From: Dioscorea cayenensis subsp. rotundata
Lineage: Eukaryota; Streptophyta; Magnoliopsida; Dioscoreales; Dioscoreaceae
Direction: 5' to 3'
Assembly: GCF_009730915.1 (NCBI RefSeq)
Contig: NC_052489.1
Location: 24,855,916 to 24,919,915, forward strand
DNA length: 64,000 nt
The notes under the pieces are model-generated. The model saw nothing but the letters and a program-made list of their open reading frames with translations. It had not been told where the DNA came from and did not search any database. Positions 11,266 to 24,456 of this stretch are shown piece by piece; within the stretch, counting starts at the first letter, position 1; each line of letters opens with the position of its first letter. The position numbers were made by a program, and so were the translations under genes.

Positions 11266-13389
11266 TCACCAGTAATCGTTACATGAACAGAAACCCTCTT
11301 TAAAGCAGTGAAATCTGTTATTATCCCTAACAATGATCTCCCGGCCAGTGAGCTTGGAAATGAGTTTTATGGCCGCATGGCAGTCGTTACAAACCCGAAG
11401 GTTCTTCACCACCCGGATAGTGTCCTCTGGTCCCAAGCTTATTAGACCAAATGCAATGGCCAATTTCTCACTGTGATAGCCAAGCGAATACTCTTTCTCC
11501 TCCTCCTCTATATCAAACAATACAACCTCCGTTGTTGGCATGTAGCCTAATGCCTTCAATTGCTTCCCCAATTCATCAAGCTTAGAGTAAATCTTCTCAC
11601 TCAATGGATGGGACTTGTCACCCACTCTGAACTCATGGACGACACCATTCAGTTCAACCCAGGTACACCCAGGTACCTTTTGGATCCCTTTCACAACCAT
11701 GTGACTCCTCAGCCTTGCTGCATCATCCCATCTACCACTGGCAGAATATATATTTGATAGCAGAACATAGTTCCCTGAATTATGAGGCTCTAACTTAATA
11801 AGTTGTTTGAGAACCTCTTCAGCCAATTGAGCGTCACGGTGTATCTTGCAACCACCCAGCAAAGCTCCCCAAACAACAGCATTAGCCTCCATAGGCATGT
11901 CTTTGATCAACTGACGAGCTTCCACTAACAAGCCAGCACGCCCAAGAAGATCGATCAAACAGCCATAATGCTCGATTCTGGGAGTCAAGCCATAAACTTG
12001 AGTCATGGAATAAAAATATAGTCTTCCATCTTCCACAAGACCAGTGTGAGTACAGCTACAAAGAATACCGATAAATGTGTTTCCATCGGGGCGGAATCCT
12101 AACTTCACCATCTTAGAAAACAATCCAAATGAGACTTTTCCATGGCCAGTCATTGCAAGTCCTGAAATCATAGCATTCCAAACTATTAGGTCCCTTTCCA
12201 TCATTCCTTCAAAGATAGCCCATGCCTTAGTCACACTTCCACATTTAGCATACATATCTATCAGTGCAGTTCCAAGAACTGGATTTGAAAGAAACTCGTT
12301 CATATCCATCAGATGACTGGCCTGCTGACCCAATTCTAGAGCTCCTAACCTCGCGCAAGCTGAAAGAACACCGACCATGGTATAACAATCAGGTCGTACA
12401 TGTGCACTTTGCATCTGAAAGAAGAGTTTTAAGGCCTCTTGCGGAAGCCCGTTTGATGAATAGCCTCCGATCATGGCACTCCAAGAAACCACATCCTTCT
12501 CAGCCATGGAATCGAAGATTCTCTGAGCACTATCCATGCTTCCACACTTTGTATACATATCAATTAGTGAAGTATCAACAAACACATTCTTGTGCATGCC
12601 CTTCTCCTCAATATACTGATGAATCCACTGCCCTGTCCTCAAATCCCCCAACTGTGAACATGCGGTCAAGACCCTCACCAAAGTGAAACTATCTGGCCGC
12701 AAATCCATTGCCAATGACTTCCTAAACAACTCCAATGCTTCCTCCAACCGCCCATTATCCATATACCCAGTAATAATCGCAGTCCAAGAGACAACATTTC
12801 TCACAGGCATTTCATCAAACAAGAACCGTCCATCCGCCAATCGCCCACATTTCGCGTACAAGCAAACCAAACTGGTGTTCACGAACACATCCAATTCCAA
12901 CCCGGATTTCAAAACATGAGTATGAATCCTCCTACCCATGTCCAGATCAAGAAGCCTCGCGCACGCTTTGAGAACGAAAGGGAAAGTGAACTTGTTGGGC
13001 AGGAGGCCAGTGAGCCGCATGTCGGAGTATAAGCGGATAGTGTCAGGCATGAGGTCCGCGGAGACGAGGCCGCGGATCATAGTGTTGAAGAGGACGACAT
13101 TGGGGTGGGGGATGGAGGAGAAGATGAGACGGGCGTGGGCCAGGTGGCCAGAGGCGAGGGCGGAGCGGAGGAGGGAGTTGAGGAGATAAGGGTCGTCGGA
13201 GAGGGCGATGCGGATGAGACGGGCGTGGATGAGCTTGAGGTGTTTGATGGAATGACATCCTTGAAGGAGAAGGTTAGTGAGCTCTGAGGCTTGGGTGAGG
13301 AGGAGGATCTGGGGAGTGGGTGCATGCTGGGTTAAAATGGCGGCCATGCGAATGAGTTCAGTTAGAAACAGGAGTGTGGAAGCAAGCAC
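11266..13389 (-). CDS. PPR protein, PLS class with E and DYW domains (At3g08820-like)
   Basis: Intronless frame of 707 codons, typical for plant PPR genes. About ten PPR motifs of P, L and S type run from residue 60 to 510 (for example VVSWTAIITGYMDNGRLEEAL and DVVSWSAMIGGY). The E/E+ region follows, then a complete DYW deaminase domain: HSE of the zinc site near 640, CNDCH (CxxCH) near 670, and the terminal CSCNDYW. DYW proteins perform site-specific C-to-U editing of organelle transcripts. The N terminus could serve as an organelle-targeting peptide, and a second Met at residue 15 (MAAILTQ) is an alternative start. The order and wording of the motifs resemble Arabidopsis At3g08820. The RNA target cannot be read from this. 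Confidence 0.93.
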   Translation of the reverse strand: MLASTLLFLTELIRMAAILTQHAPTPQILLLTQASELTNLLLQGCHSIKHLKLIHARLIRIALSDDPYLLNSLLRSALASGHLAHARLIFSSIPHPNVVLFNTMIRGLVSADLMPDTIRLYSDMRLTGLLPNKFTFPFVLKACARLLDLDMGRRIHTHVLKSGLELDVFVNTSLVCLYAKCGRLADGRFLFDEMPVRNVVSWTAIITGYMDNGRLEEALELFRKSLAMDLRPDSFTLVRVLTACSQLGDLRTGQWIHQYIEEKGMHKNVFVDTSLIDMYTKCGSMDSAQRIFDSMAEKDVVSWSAMIGGYSSNGLPQEALKLFFQMQSAHVRPDCYTMVGVLSACARLGALELGQQASHLMDMNEFLSNPVLGTALIDMYAKCGSVTKAWAIFEGMMERDLIVWNAMISGLAMTGHGKVSFGLFSKMVKLGFRPDGNTFIGILCSCTHTGLVEDGRLYFYSMTQVYGLTPRIEHYGCLIDLLGRAGLLVEARQLIKDMPMEANAVVWGALLGGCKIHRDAQLAEEVLKQLIKLEPHNSGNYVLLSNIYSASGRWDDAARLRSHMVVKGIQKVPGCTWVELNGVVHEFRVGDKSHPLSEKIYSKLDELGKQLKALGYMPTTEVVLFDIEEEEKEYSLGYHSEKLAIAFGLISLGPEDTIRVVKNLRVCNDCHAAIKLISKLTGREIIVRDNNRFHCFKEGFCSCNDYW

Positions 13390-13391
13390 AG

Positions 13392-13497
13392 ATGCTTAGT
13401 TTTCACTTTAATTTCCGTGAAACTTATTAGCCGAAATTTTGAGCTGGACAGGGGAGGGGCCTTTTTGGCAAGAGAAATTCTATGCTTGCTAATTCAA

Positions 13498-13532
<35 letters not shown>

Positions 13533-14230
13533 TTGCGACAAAGCGCTTCACAAGGTGTCAAAAAAAATAGCCGGATATGATGTTGCACCAGTTACGGTCT
13601 GATTTATATATTAAGTAATGTAGTTTCCTGTGAACATACTTATGATAACTAGTGAGATACGAAGTATGAGGAGCAGGACATGCACAATTTAATGGATACC
13701 GAAACTTTGAAATACAGAATGAAAATGAGAAATTATCAGATTGTAGTATGCTGGAATCTGCAAATAAACCATCACAAATGACTTGTCTACTCATTTGCTC
13801 AATAGATATTGAAGTTTGTCTGTACATAACTTTCATATTGAATAACATAAAGAAAAATACATACTCTGCCCACCAACATAACCTCCTGATTTTCCAATCG
13901 CTACATCTCAAAATTTTTCTCGATACAACAATTTTACACTGAGCACAACGATATCGTCTCCAAAAGCTTTCCGGAAATCACTAGGATGATACAAGATAAT
14001 TTTCTAATGCATTTTTGTTGAGAATATAGTGAAGGGTACAAATAGCACCACTATACATGATTGCTTGTACAACGGGAGTACTTCACAGTTCACACAGGTA
14101 TTGATTGGCTAACACTGCGATATTGCGCTATTCTAGCTTTGTCTAGCCCTCTGTGACTCTGTCTACTCACCCATTTTGTGTTTTCACTAAACCGATATAA
14201 GTTGGATTCAAAAGCTTGATATAACACTTC
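13392..14230. other. Intergenic, includes an (AT)n microsatellite
   Basis: No gene is seen. A TA dinucleotide run sits at about 13505-13532. The right part is probably the 3' UTR of the SCAR gene. Confidence 0.5.
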
Positions 14231-17200
14231 CTAAGAATCACTCCAACTATCTCCATCATCATCGTCGTCATCACTCCCCACAAATGCCTATTTAAAGAGA
14301 TATCTTGCTAAGATGGACAAATGACATGAAAACGAAATATAAAGTGAAAATTATAAAAAAAAAAAACATGTTTTTTTTTGCAGTGTAAGTTGAACTGACC
14401 TGCCGAATTGCATTTGCTTTCTCCAAGATAGCAGCAACCTTAATGTTTGTTGCAGGACCCTTCATGCTAGGCTTTGTAACCACGGTGGGTTTTAGGTTAA
14501 AAGACTGCAATTACAATGTAAATCTGAGTAAAAACAAATAAAATATGGCTGATCAAACAGAGAAGCAAAGATACAACAATTCAGAACACACACCTTATTC
14601 TTTATCTGGTCCAATAATGAATTCCTATCATCCTCCTTGGGCTTGGTGGATGGTTGGACCATTTCTGATACCTTTCTCAACTGCAGAACAATCGCCATCA
14701 CACAAAAAAAATCAGTTCGGTTTTGTAGCAGGAAGAATATTCTTCTCTATAAACAAAAGAGATTCCAGAAAACAGACATTACCGTGCTCTTATCATGGGA
14801 AGCCACAGCCTCTATCAAAGGATCTCTGGGGCGGGCACGAATGGATGAAAGCTTCCCATTTGGTTTTTCATCTTCTATTGCTGGGAAAGTAACACCATAT
14901 TGAACATAGGAGTTTCCATGTAAATATAGAAAATCATGTTGAGACAGCTTGGGTTCTCCAAATTGTTGGGGCATTGACAACTGCATGAGCTGCATGTTTT
15001 CACTTCCATAAACTCCATAGCTGAAATGGCGCACATCATCATCAATAGTTGGCATTTCCAAGAATGTGTCAGGTGACTGTATAACATTTCTCTCATTCGT
15101 AATGGTACTTTGGTGCCCGCTGTCTGTGTCTACTCTTGGTAGCAACTGATCAAGCCTGGATCTCTCATCATCTAGTGTTGGCTGTCGACCTGACAACTCT
15201 GACACTTGTGATCTTTCAGCCTGTAATGAGGGGAGATGCTGAAATAGCCCTTCCTCCTCTACAGCAGGCAACACTGAAAAAGATTCAGATGGTTTTGGCA
15301 TTCCTTCCCCCACCACATCATAACTAGATTCTGGATGTCTAGCATCATCAGCAATTGGTGGAAGATCCACCAATCTCAAAGGATGTACTCCTTTCCCTAC
15401 TGAAGCCATAGAGCCATGTTGTATATTGTCACTTCCTATTGGTGGAAAAGTAGCAAACAAATTGTCCAGCTGAAACATTTCAATATTAGCATTTTCAGAA
15501 CAGTTTGGATGCTTCTTATCTTCAGTAGCTAGGTCTGAAAATGGATTTTGTCTCATGAAAGTTTGCTCTGTCTTTCCATCTGACTTTGAGAAATATTGAG
15601 GCTTTCCCATTCTCCACTGCAGTGGGGGAAGAGGAGGAAGTGGTGGTGTGTTTGCAATACCTTCCGATGGAAAGATAGAGACTGGTTCTCCCAGATAAGT
15701 GCCTGCAAACTTGGGTGTAGTTTCAGAAGGAACCAGGCCAATGCTATGAGGAAACAGTGGTGCTGCAGCTGAAGCATCAAAACCCAAGCAGGTAGGAGGA
15801 ACTTCAGAGCTGCACACAGGAGTAGAATCCTCTATGTTTGAAATAGGTAAAGCTGACTCACAATCATTGTCCCTACTTACAGTGGCAGAAGAATCCAATT
15901 CTTGCTTCGGATCTCCATCGCTTTGTTCAACTACTGCCCCACTTTCAAGTAGTGTATCACACTGCTGATGATGCTCACCACCTTCTTGTGAATACATAAC
16001 ATTTGCCTCACTGGCATCTTCTACCTTTGATGCTTCAACTGAAATTGCAGGCCCTGAAAGAAAATTAACAGTCGACAAGTCTTCCTTCATAAATTCATCA
16101 GAACCCAACATTGATGACAAATCTACATTTCTCGGTGAATGTATCTCATCATCATTAAAGGAATTCAAATCTGTTTGGGCATCTCCAGACAGAAGTGAAT
16201 GGCAAACACCATCTAATGGCTCCCCAATAGCAGTAAATGAATCTTCAACAAAAAATTCAGAGGTGGAAATAGTTGGCGCTGGTAACTGCTGATCTTCTAC
16301 CTCAAAACAAGGAAGAACATTTCTAGTGGTTTCAGAATCCAGTGCAGTTAAATCCTTTGGATCAGATAACTCATTGATGCTCACTTTAGATTGATTTGGA
16401 ACAGCTTCTTCAGCAACATAATCTTCTTGGGACTCTGCACGGAAGTCAGTTTCCTCAGAAGAAAATGTGAGAGGGTCATGTGTATCACTATCAGCTTCGA
16501 CAATAAGCCCATCACAACCAAATAATGGTTTCATATCCTCAGAATCTGCAGACACATTGTTCTTCTCACAATCAGAAGAAAAATTTTGCGGGGTCCCCTC
16601 ATTTGGAAACAGAGATTTTAGCACCTCAGAGTTGATAATGTTGGAGGATTGATGTTCAGCAGGATCAGATAGGCTATCCAATTCAGCAGGAAGCACATTA
16701 GCTGGCTGACTATTACCTTCAGCATTGTCATCTGCATCTTTTGGGACTAATATTGATAATGAACATGCCAAATCCTCAACTGGTCCAACACTCTCCATTC
16801 CTGCAAGCAAATACTCAGGTTGCACACCTGTGGAACTGTGATCTTGGTTAAAAGCAGCTACGGTTGTTGATGCATCAAATTGAGTATCAGCTTCATCTAT
16901 CTCTGGTATCTTTTCCGGCTCTTCTGTTGGAAAAGTAGATGGACTCAGAGGCTTGCCAAGCCAAGATAAACTGTCTTCATCAAGAACATTTCCATGTGTT
17001 TGAGAAAGATGGTCAGATTTGTCAAAGATGGCTGCTGTCACTTCCGAAGTTTGCTCTTTGGCAGAAGTTGTATGATCAATAATTTTTGGACTCTCTGTTC
17101 CCTCAAGGATTGAGTTTGTGATATCATTCTCACCCAGTGGGGCATCCAAAAGGATCTCAGATTTTTCAGGGAGTTCAGGAGGCCCTATCTCAGTGGTTAA

Positions 17201-20200
17201 TTGGGAAGGAAGTTCAATGTTCTCTGTGGTGCTTGATAAATTATCATGCAAATGCTCAGGAACTTCAAAGGTGTCTTTCGCATAACCAGAAGGCAGCTTG
17301 ATTTGGTCTAAAATCACAGATTGTGCTTCTTCATTGGTGCTTTCTAGAGGTGCCAATTGGTGAGTAGTGGTCAGATCTGTAACGCACGAACTAGCAGATG
17401 CCTCTGCGATTTCAGACCTTACATTCATCATATCAGACCCTAGGAAATCATAAACTTCATCAGAGACTATATTTTCTGGAGTTCCTTGTTCCATATCTTC
17501 CACATTTCTACTGATTGTTTCTGTGATAATGCACGAACTAGCAGATGCTTCTGTGGTTTCCAGCCTTACATTTGTAATATTAGATCCCACCGCATCATAA
17601 ATTTCATCAGAGACTATATTTTCTGAAGTTTCATGTTCCACATCTTCCACATTTCTATAGATAGCTTCAGCAGAAGCTTCCAGGATTTCATCCGGGTATA
17701 CCACTGAACTAGTAGGCATATCAGAATCAACCATGTCTTGAGGTGGCTGTGAATCAGACATATTATCAACAGTATCTAAATCAGAAGTACTTGGTGCACT
17801 TCTATTGACAAAATCAGCCAAAGAGACTGTAGAGTTCTGAGTTGAATCACGCCCCAGAGAGTGACATTGTAACTCCAATACTTCTTCATTACAATTGACC
17901 AGTTGCTGCTCCAGATTTAACTGGCCAGCCATTCTTCTTGCCTTGCTTTCAGAATCTGTCTCTAATTCTGACTCCATTGTATTCAGGGCATCCATGTACT
18001 TTTCCATCTCACTGGTAACATCATCAGACATATAACCATCAGGATGACCATTTTCTCCGAACTCAGCATCAATTGACAGCTGATTCTGATCCAGTACCTG
18101 AACTGGTGGCAGGCTCTTTTCCAACTCACTAGGATGAGAACCATTAGCACTCCTAAATAGTTTGTTTTCTATCTCAGCGAAGGCTTTCTTTTCACTTTGT
18201 ACTTCACAAACTGGTTCAGATAGTGATTCAAATAAATCTTCATCATGATTGTCAAGCTTGTTGGCTGGTACAACTATCACCTTTTGTTCAAAAGGTAACT
18301 GAGTTGGGGTTTTCCCTTTGAATGATGGACTTTTAACTGAATTATCAATGAAAACCTCATTTTCTTCAGGAACTGATTCACTGGAATCAAATGATTTCTT
18401 CATCACATGGTTGTGACTCTTAGAATTTTTAAAACCTTTCTCCTCAGGCAAATGAACTTCAATAAAATTTTCCATATAGCTTTTTCCACTACCTGAGGTT
18501 GGATCATTTAAGTTTCTATGTTTTAATTTCACACGCCTTATGGGAATTGTTTCAGAAACTTCTGCAGAATTTACTAGCTGTGAACTGCAAGCAAATAACA
18601 ATCCGGTTATATATGAAAATTGACATATTATAAACTACATCCATAGAAGAATAATGTTGAGGAAAGAGAAAATTACTTTGCATTTTTACGGGGTGACAAT
18701 AAAGATTCAAGAGTTGCACCATTCCTCAAACGAGGGCCCTTCTTCTGCTCAGGAAGCAAGAATGTGGTCAAAATAAATATCAAATTGAGGGGGAGCATTT
18801 TTAAGCATAACTTTATATTCATAACATGGGCCAAAGAAATCCAAATAGAGTCAACACAAAAAGGAACGTGTAATTAGGATGAAAGATTATCATATTAGGA
18901 CATGTCTTTTAAAAACTACATCCAGTTAGTTATTTTTTGCCTAAAAAGATCATTAGTCAACTCTGACTTAGTCATAATTAAAGGCATTAATATTTGCATA
19001 GTATAATTTATCAATTGCACATTCAAATTCCTAACCATTGCTGATTTTAATTGAACTAGTAGACAACAGTCCCCGACAATAAACCTGATATTATCAGTGT
19101 CGCTTTTGACAAAGATATGCTCAAGCCTTGACCAAGGTTGCATGTGAACCTCTAATTGCAACTATTTGGGGCACAAAATTTATAAACAGCAATAATGTCC
19201 TTGAATATGAAATAGCTTGAATAAAAATAGAACATAAGTGAATGAACATTGATATAACACAGAAATCCACTGTGACACATGCAAAAACTCTGAATATAGG
19301 TCCAAAGGTTAATAGCCAGATACAAATATCAATGGTGGTGTAACTTACAATAAGGGGCTAACTCTCAGAAGTCAGAACAATGGAATGTAAACAATTTTTT
19401 GTTCACATAAACTTCAATTTGTTTCATGACTGTATGATGCCAATGGTGAAATTATAATCGACATGATGGCTATTAGTTTGCCTCCAGGGATACTTCCCAC
19501 GAAGTTCTAAGGATTTGTAAACCTTTTATCAATGATTTGCAAGGAACCAGCAACACATATCAGGCAGTATATAAATAACTTCATGTTTGACAGACTTACC
19601 TTAATTTTTCGAGACTTCTTTTCAATCTGAACCTCTTTTTCAATCTTATCTGAAGACACTGAGTTTGTCTTAAAGAAAGACGGATCAGAGTACCTTTTCA
19701 AACATGCCCCCGCACCGGCAATATCAAACCTGATGGACAAAGATAGCACCATCAGAAAATTAGAATTTCACAAACTTTTATTCCAAGCTGTAAGCACATA
19801 AATTTTCATACTTATCCAACGTAAACAATCTGGGAGGACCACGGCATTCTTCATAAGAGTCCAGAATAAAGCGAGGCATATCTCCTCCTGTGATTAAATT
19901 CTGATTGCATTGAAGATTAGCATGCCAGTCGACACCTGCAAAATTATGAAATTAATGTATGTTTAATTGTGAAGAATAAAAAGATTAGCGGTCAAGAAGA
20001 TTTTCCGTAATTCTATAAATTTAGATATACTATTTCTTTACTGTTAGATCTACTATTTCTTTACTGTTAGATGCATATTATTCTCCTGCACTTACCTTTC
20101 TTCCACAACTAAGTGTCAACAACATATTAGCTAACTAATACAACATCTATGCCTGAGTCCTGACTCAACATATTTCTAGCAAAGAAGCCCCCAAGACGTG

Positions 20201-22463
20201 ATCAAGTTTTACACTGGTCATCAAACTACAAAATCCTCCTTTACCTGGCTTAAGATTGATTATGCAGCAAACTCACAGGCATAGTTATATCAAAGGAGGA
20301 AAATGTAAAATTAGTTACAAGAGTAAATGAAGAGAGCATGCATAAGGCAATGCAAATCTCATGCATGCTTTAAAGGGTCAAGAAACAATCATGCCAATCA
20401 GAAAAATCAATGCAGAATTAATTAAAAAAAAATCACAGTTTCGATCCAGTCTTTAATATTTGTCATGGAATCAGGAGAGAGGATTCTTGTAGCCAAAATA
20501 AAGAAGATTTAGAGCTGAAAAGAAATAAAATTGTATACAAACCTGTATTTTGAGCAAAACCTGTTTGATTGGTCTGTGAAAGTAATGCCTTTTCAATAGA
20601 TGGAAACTCTGCTTCTAGCTGTTGGACACGAAGCATCATGCCATGTCCTCTAGCAGCAGTGGCCATGACTTCTTCATGCAAATCATGGAATATCTCTGCA
20701 GCAAACCTGATGGCACACCAATATTAGTGATCATACAAGATGAAAAGATTTTTAGAGAAACAAAAACTCAAATTTCCTTTAAGGGAAAGAAATGATTCTG
20801 CAGTATGCGCATCTGTCAAAGCTGTCAGACATGACAATTCCAAATAAGAAATCCGATGAAATTGAACATGACTTTCAGGTTATGGCATGAGCTAGAACAT
20901 TAAGTCTGAGTGGAGTTTTACTATATCAGATTGAACTGAACTAGGACATGCTCTGCTAATTAAATCCTCGATACTGTTATGCAAAAAAATCAATTAAATC
21001 TTATCCTCTGAGGGTTTTGAGCAATGGTTGAGCAAGATCACTGCAGGACCACTATAAACTGATCATGCAGGAAAAAGATCACTTGAGACACCCTTGGTAT
21101 AAACATCTCATTTGATCTTTAATGCAAATGATTTACATTTCCACTCCATGTATGCAATATGCCATGCAATCATATCTCCATTGTGGGTAGTGGCGGTTCA
21201 GCAGCAAGATGCCCTGGGGATGTCCAAGAGATCCTGTGTTTGGGTTAACCGCTAGTGGGTTGTGAGCACATCAATGATTTCAAGACCATAACTCTGTTAC
21301 AGGTTAGATTAAACTTCTATTGGCAGGTCTGAATTAAAGGTTGGCGCTATAGTATTCATTCTATTATCTACCACAACTAAAGAGAAAGCAGAATGGTCGC
21401 ATACAGAACTAAGTACAATGCCTCAGTGAGCTAGGAAAATTCCTTAGATGTAAATACACTGCTTGTAATTGGGACCTCATACAAGTAGATATCGATTTAT
21501 TAGCATATGGCTCTAAATCAGCATTCATGCCCACACTGGTTGAAGTTCAAAGAAACTTTTCCGTCACTGCAATAATCAACTCTGTGGTACCACAGACAAA
21601 TATCCTGGAAGGAACCAAAGGAATCAAACTTAACATAGATAAAGCAAAACCATTACTCTTCCTTTTCTTGATTAAATACAAAAATTACATATGGTTGAGC
21701 CTCTATAATTTCAAAAGTTCTTAATGGTAGCTTCAGCAGCCTTATAAAACAATTCTACCGACCAATGCTTTTCCACAAGCTCCATCCTTCAGACCAATTA
21801 TTCACCAAAGAAGAGTGATTCATAAACGCAAAAGCCAAGCTGCTAGAATCAAAGCTCACTCTATTCCAAATAAGTGGGCCTTCAAACAACCAAAAAACAA
21901 CAAAAAAAGAATGTAGCTCAAAGGGGATAAAGCCTTATGATAAATTAAAATAAAATTAATACTTGCCCCAACCCACCCTTAGCATTCAAGTTGACTACAC
22001 GCATAAGAACTCAATTTTGAGCTCAATCTCTCACCTTTTTTTGTTCACATCTTCTCAATAATCTTCCACAATTAACATGCTTCCAACTTAACAAATAAAC
22101 AGCCAAAGGTAAACCAAGCAACCTAATTTACAAGCAAAAATTCTAAAAGCAGCATCAAACACCATCTCTGATCACTAAAATCCTATATCTACTCCCCAAA
22201 CCACAGCATTCACCAACTAATGCCCCCGCATTCCCCCCCAAACCCTACATTCCCAATTCCATGAAACCAAATAGAAAGAAAAAAACAAATGGAGTAACAT
22301 AAGCTTACTCCGAGAGATCTCCGAGCTGGCGTAGCACGCCAACGAGACCCGCCATGGCAACTCCCTCAAGGATGGCCTCAGGATCATCTCTATCCGCTGC
22401 CTGGTAGAGCTCCGAGCTCGCCAGCCCATACTCATTCCTAATCTGGTACCGAATCGTCGGCAT
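14231..22463 (-). CDS. SCAR/WAVE family protein (actin nucleation, ARP2/3 activator)
   Basis: Nine exons join in phase: 22309-22463, 20543-20706, 19812-19935, 19600-19729, 18677-18744, 14783-18584, 14594-14680, 14400-14504 and 14231-14287. Together they code for 1563 residues. The N-terminal SCAR homology domain (about 1-190, starting [20 protein letters not shown]) assembles the WAVE complex. A very long Ser/Glu/Asp-rich, probably disordered exon follows. The C terminus holds the WH2 helix ([16 protein letters not shown], about 1466-1481), the connector LRKVSEM and LLDQIKNK, and the acidic tail ending GDSWSDS, which binds ARP2/3. Plant SCARs drive branched actin for trichome and pavement-cell shape. 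A 1.6-kb first intron is notable. Exon 6 contains an internal 49-residue tandem duplication. The start Met is the one beginning the conserved domain; an upstream in-frame CTG/ATG extension is not conserved. Confidence 0.94.
17384..17667 (-). repeat. In-frame 147-bp tandem duplication in SCAR exon 6
   Basis: Two adjacent copies (17384-17530 and 17531-about 17667) share long strings, for example GCACGAACTAGCAGATGC and TCATCAGAGACTATATTTTC. The period of 147 bp is 49 codons, so the duplicated peptide (contains NVEDMEQ / NVEDVEH, then ENIVSDE) keeps the frame. The copies have diverged, so it is not recent. Confidence 0.85.
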
Positions 22464-22956
22464 ACCTCCTCCCAAAACACCACCCGATCCCACGAATCCC
22501 TCCTCCGATTCCCTAAGCTTCCGCCATTAGAGCTCTCCAAAGAGAGAAAAAGTTAGATTTTTTTTCCCTCTTTTTTGTCCCTTTTTTTCCGAGCGAAAAC
22601 TGAGGAAGGCCCGGCGAGAACGGACAATAAATCTAGGAGTTAATTTGCACCCGCGGGAGCCCCACTCCTTATCATATTCCACAGCGCGCCACATTAAATC
22701 TCGGCCGTAGAATCCATAAATTCTTCATAATTACTTAGAGCTCCTTGATTTTTTTTAATAAATTCATTATTTATTCACTTTATATAAAAAAAACTGAAAT
22801 TATCACATGTTAAATAAGAATCGGATATAACCATATATAGTTCTACATTTGTTCTATATTTATAAATTAATATATAAAATAATGTATATATATATATATA
22901 TAAAAGAAGTGGGGTTGGTTTTGCAAGAAGGAATAATAACTGAAATCACAGCATCG

Positions 22957-24039
22957 ATGTGCAGGCACGAGGGATTGGTAGCTGCATTGGGTCAACAAGT
23001 GCGACGTAAGTGAATTGATATTATTATTATTATTATTTTAATTAAATGATTTATTTATTAATTAAAAGCTGGCAATTGGTCTGGTCCAGGAGTATGTGTG
23101 TCTCCTAGCTGATCTTTGGGGCTCATGGGAAGATGATTTGCTTTGGTGGTCCCATTGGTTTCAATGAATTAGAAATTATAGTAATATAAATAGTGAATAA
23201 TGGGTCAAGAGAAGTCTTTAATTGATTGGAGTTTTGAGTTTTTAATATTTCTTTTGTATGATCTGTTTGTTTAAGTGTTTTTTAAGATTAAAACAGGCTT
23301 TCTTTTCTTAAAAGTTCTTTAAGCTCCTTTGATAAGAAAAGCAAAAGAAACTTCAAAAGGGCTTTTAAGATGTTTAGAAAAGCTCTTTAAAGTAAATTGA
23401 GGGAAAAGGTTTTTTTTTCATATATATATATATATATATACAGACATGGTTTTCATCCGGACTTTAGAGGTGATCATTGAGATTAAAAAAAATTTAACAA
23501 AGTAAAACACATTCATTCATCTTCTATGATTTCATTTCTCCATTACCTTTTCAAGAAGTGTTTCTAAAGTTATGTGGATTAATACCATGCGTATTTAGAG
23601 TGTAAGCACTTTGATATTTATGCTGAAAAATATCACCTTATTTCTTTTACTCTACATAAAGGCCTTGTTTGTATAAGCCTTTGGGATACTTGTAAAGGAA
23701 TCACTTACAACTTACTACACTAAAATAAGCCTTTTGCCCAATATTAATCAATAATATATATATACATATATATGGAATAATGAGAAGGAGGCCCCACCAT
23801 TAACTGTATAACTTCATCATGGATGCAACGACACCTAACCTAGGTCATATTCTATGCATATGGATGACTGCATATGATTTTGTCTTTGCCTTAAAGGTTT
23901 ATGTTCCTTGTAATATACTCACTAGATTTTTGTGTGTGTTGATTTGCTAGGTAATGCTCCTCCATCATCATCAACAAACAAGGATAACCAGCAGAACAAA
24001 GGTATCATTGAGGGAAAAAGAAAATTAATGACACCTTAG
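22957..24039 (+). CDS. Candidate two-exon small protein gene (45 aa), divergent to SCAR
   Basis: A tentative model: exon 1 is 22957-23005 (ATG to CGAC|GTAAGT) and exon 2 is 23951-24039 (TTGCTAG|GTAATG to TAG). They join in phase to a 45-residue basic, Gln/Asn/Ser-rich peptide starting MCRHEGLVAALGQQ. A TATATAAAAG string sits about 50-70 bp upstream. The model uses a strong donor and acceptor, but an open frame this short can occur by chance, and I recognise no family. It would be transcribed away from the SCAR gene, with the two ATGs 493 bp apart. Confidence 0.28.
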
Positions 24040-24456
24040 TTCCAGACAGGCTACATCACACCATTTGAATGTTTCTATTTTTTAGCAAAATAAGTTTCCT
24101 TGAAATACTTAATTTTTTAACACAAGTATAACTACAGATTGCCGACAAACAAAAATACAATACAGTGGTGATAATAAGCATTAAATTGATCAACATTTAC
24201 TGAGCATCAATAAGCTTGTTCGAGAACAGGAGAGGTAAGCAAGATATATGACTGAATTCCTGACCTGCGGCCACAGCCACGGCGTCACACTAAATATATC
24301 CAGCAAGCTCCAAAAGGTTACTGTAAACTAAGGGATATAAAAGCATCAGTTGAGAACTTACAATGGTCTGGGTGGTAGAAAAATATGGTTGCACAGTTGA
24401 TGATTACTCTTTAAAAAATTGCAGAACAATGTAACAAGGATTTCTAAACAAAGTGA

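Noticed and set aside
12264..12686. 140-codon plus-strand frame
   Set aside because: Antisense shadow of the PPR gene, whose frame has clear motifs and the DYW end.
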